The notes under the pieces were generated by a model that did no database searches, was not told where the DNA came from, and saw only the letters and a list, made by a program, of their open reading frames with translations. A program made the position numbers and the translations under genes. A stretch of 64,000 bases of DNA from contig OX621243.1 in the NCBI GenBank assembly GCA_951640165.1, positions 7,812,001-7,876,000 on the forward strand, read 5' to 3'. Below are positions 63,739-64,000 of the stretch, piece after piece (the stretch's first letter is position 1; the number at the start of each line of letters is the position of its first letter). Source of the DNA: Pseudoips prasinana (taxonomy: Eukaryota > Arthropoda > Insecta > Lepidoptera > Nolidae).

Positions 63739-64000
63739 GTTAACTAACACATTGCTATTCTGGTTCACTGGTCTGCCTAGTTTGCTTTGCCTAGTACAGA
63801 CGTCAGCACATCAAGCTACCCCAATCTGTCAAATTTCTCCAATGTAAAGTGAACCTTATGCTTATGTGCTAAAGTTGAAAATATATAAAAGCAATTTAAC
63901 TGGTTGGGGTAGCTGGATGTGCTGGCGTCTGTACAATGGTATCAAGACAACTAATAACTACACCCATATATTTCTAAATACATGCACGTTACAGATAAAT
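63739..64000 (-). mobile_element. SINE type C remnant interrupted by a MITE
   Basis: AACTAACACATTGCTATTCT (63,736-63,755) and, after the MITE, AATGGTATCAAGACAACTAA and TATATTTCTAAATACATGCA follow SINE C minus-strand order (compare 48,963-49,055). The part just before the MITE is rearranged. The copy runs off the window edge. Confidence 0.65.
63797..63931 (+). mobile_element. GTAC-targeting MITE inside a SINE
   Basis: A 135-bp copy: left CAGACGTCAGCACATCAAGC, right GGATGTGCTGGCGTCTG, flanked by TA at 63,795-63,796 and 63,932-63,933. Removing element and one TA gives G-TA-C-AATGG, close to CTGTACTATGG in uninterrupted SINE C copies. Confidence 0.9.

Noticed and set aside
1..64000. Endogenous virus or LTR retrotransposon
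   Set aside because: I saw no paired long terminal repeats, primer-binding site, protease or integrase motif. All reverse transcriptase motifs belong to non-LTR elements.

Overview
The window looks like a transposon-dense stretch of a lepidopteran (moth or butterfly) nuclear genome. The base composition is AT-rich and I see no bacterial-style coding. Much of the sequence is dispersed eukaryotic repeats: tRNA-derived SINEs, Helitron-like elements ending in CTAG, RTE-type LINE tails ending in GATGATGAT, an R1-clade LINE, a Dong/R4-like LINE in TAA repeats, and short inverted-repeat DNA elements. I found no host protein-coding gene that I can name. A candidate promoter/first exon (about 60,037-60,311, minus) and two unassigned minus-strand ORFs (44,194-44,469 and 39,567-39,830) are the only hints of host genes.

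Layout. 0-8 kb: SINEs, an internally deleted MITE, hairpins, and decayed LINE reverse transcriptase pieces on both strands (6.2-7.7 kb). 8.5-9.8 kb: an internally deleted LINE keeping the end of ORF1, the start of the ORF2 endonuclease and the 3' UTR. 16.5-18.9 kb: a 5'-truncated sister copy with an open reverse transcriptase; the two 3' UTRs differ at about 4 of 665 aligned bases. 20.2-24.0 kb: an almost complete Dong/R4-like LINE with one stop codon, lying in the TAA tail of a SINE. 24.8-25.4 kb: five copies of a 126-bp tandem repeat. 25.7-33.7 kb: Helitron-like elements, SINEs, RTE remnants and a DNA element of about 675 bp with perfect 30-bp inverted repeats. 34.65-36.3 kb: two more Dong/R4-like fragments, one in the TAA tail of the other. 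36.7-39.2 kb: an RTE 3' end and a GC-rich R1-clade pseudogene. 40-56 kb: mainly SINE and RTE fragments plus a 412-bp-spaced duplication. 57.0-57.7 kb: a 234-bp tandem repeat. 60.9-64 kb: nested retroposons, fold-back hairpins, and a MITE inside a SINE.

How the parts interact. The useful information is in the nesting. SINE 3' tails made of TAA serve as landing sites for the Dong/R4-like LINE, whose own TAA tail then serves as a site for another copy. A MITE inserts at GTAC, and one insertion into a SINE suggests the empty site. Several perfect short-loop palindromes lie in or beside repeat ends, and in one case a later LINE fragment, bounded by an 8-bp target duplication, landed in the palindrome loop. 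Letter labels for SINE and repeat types (A to L) are mine and used only here. Family assignments rest on reading motifs by eye, without a database search; many coordinates of decayed repeats are approximate to about 10-20 bp.
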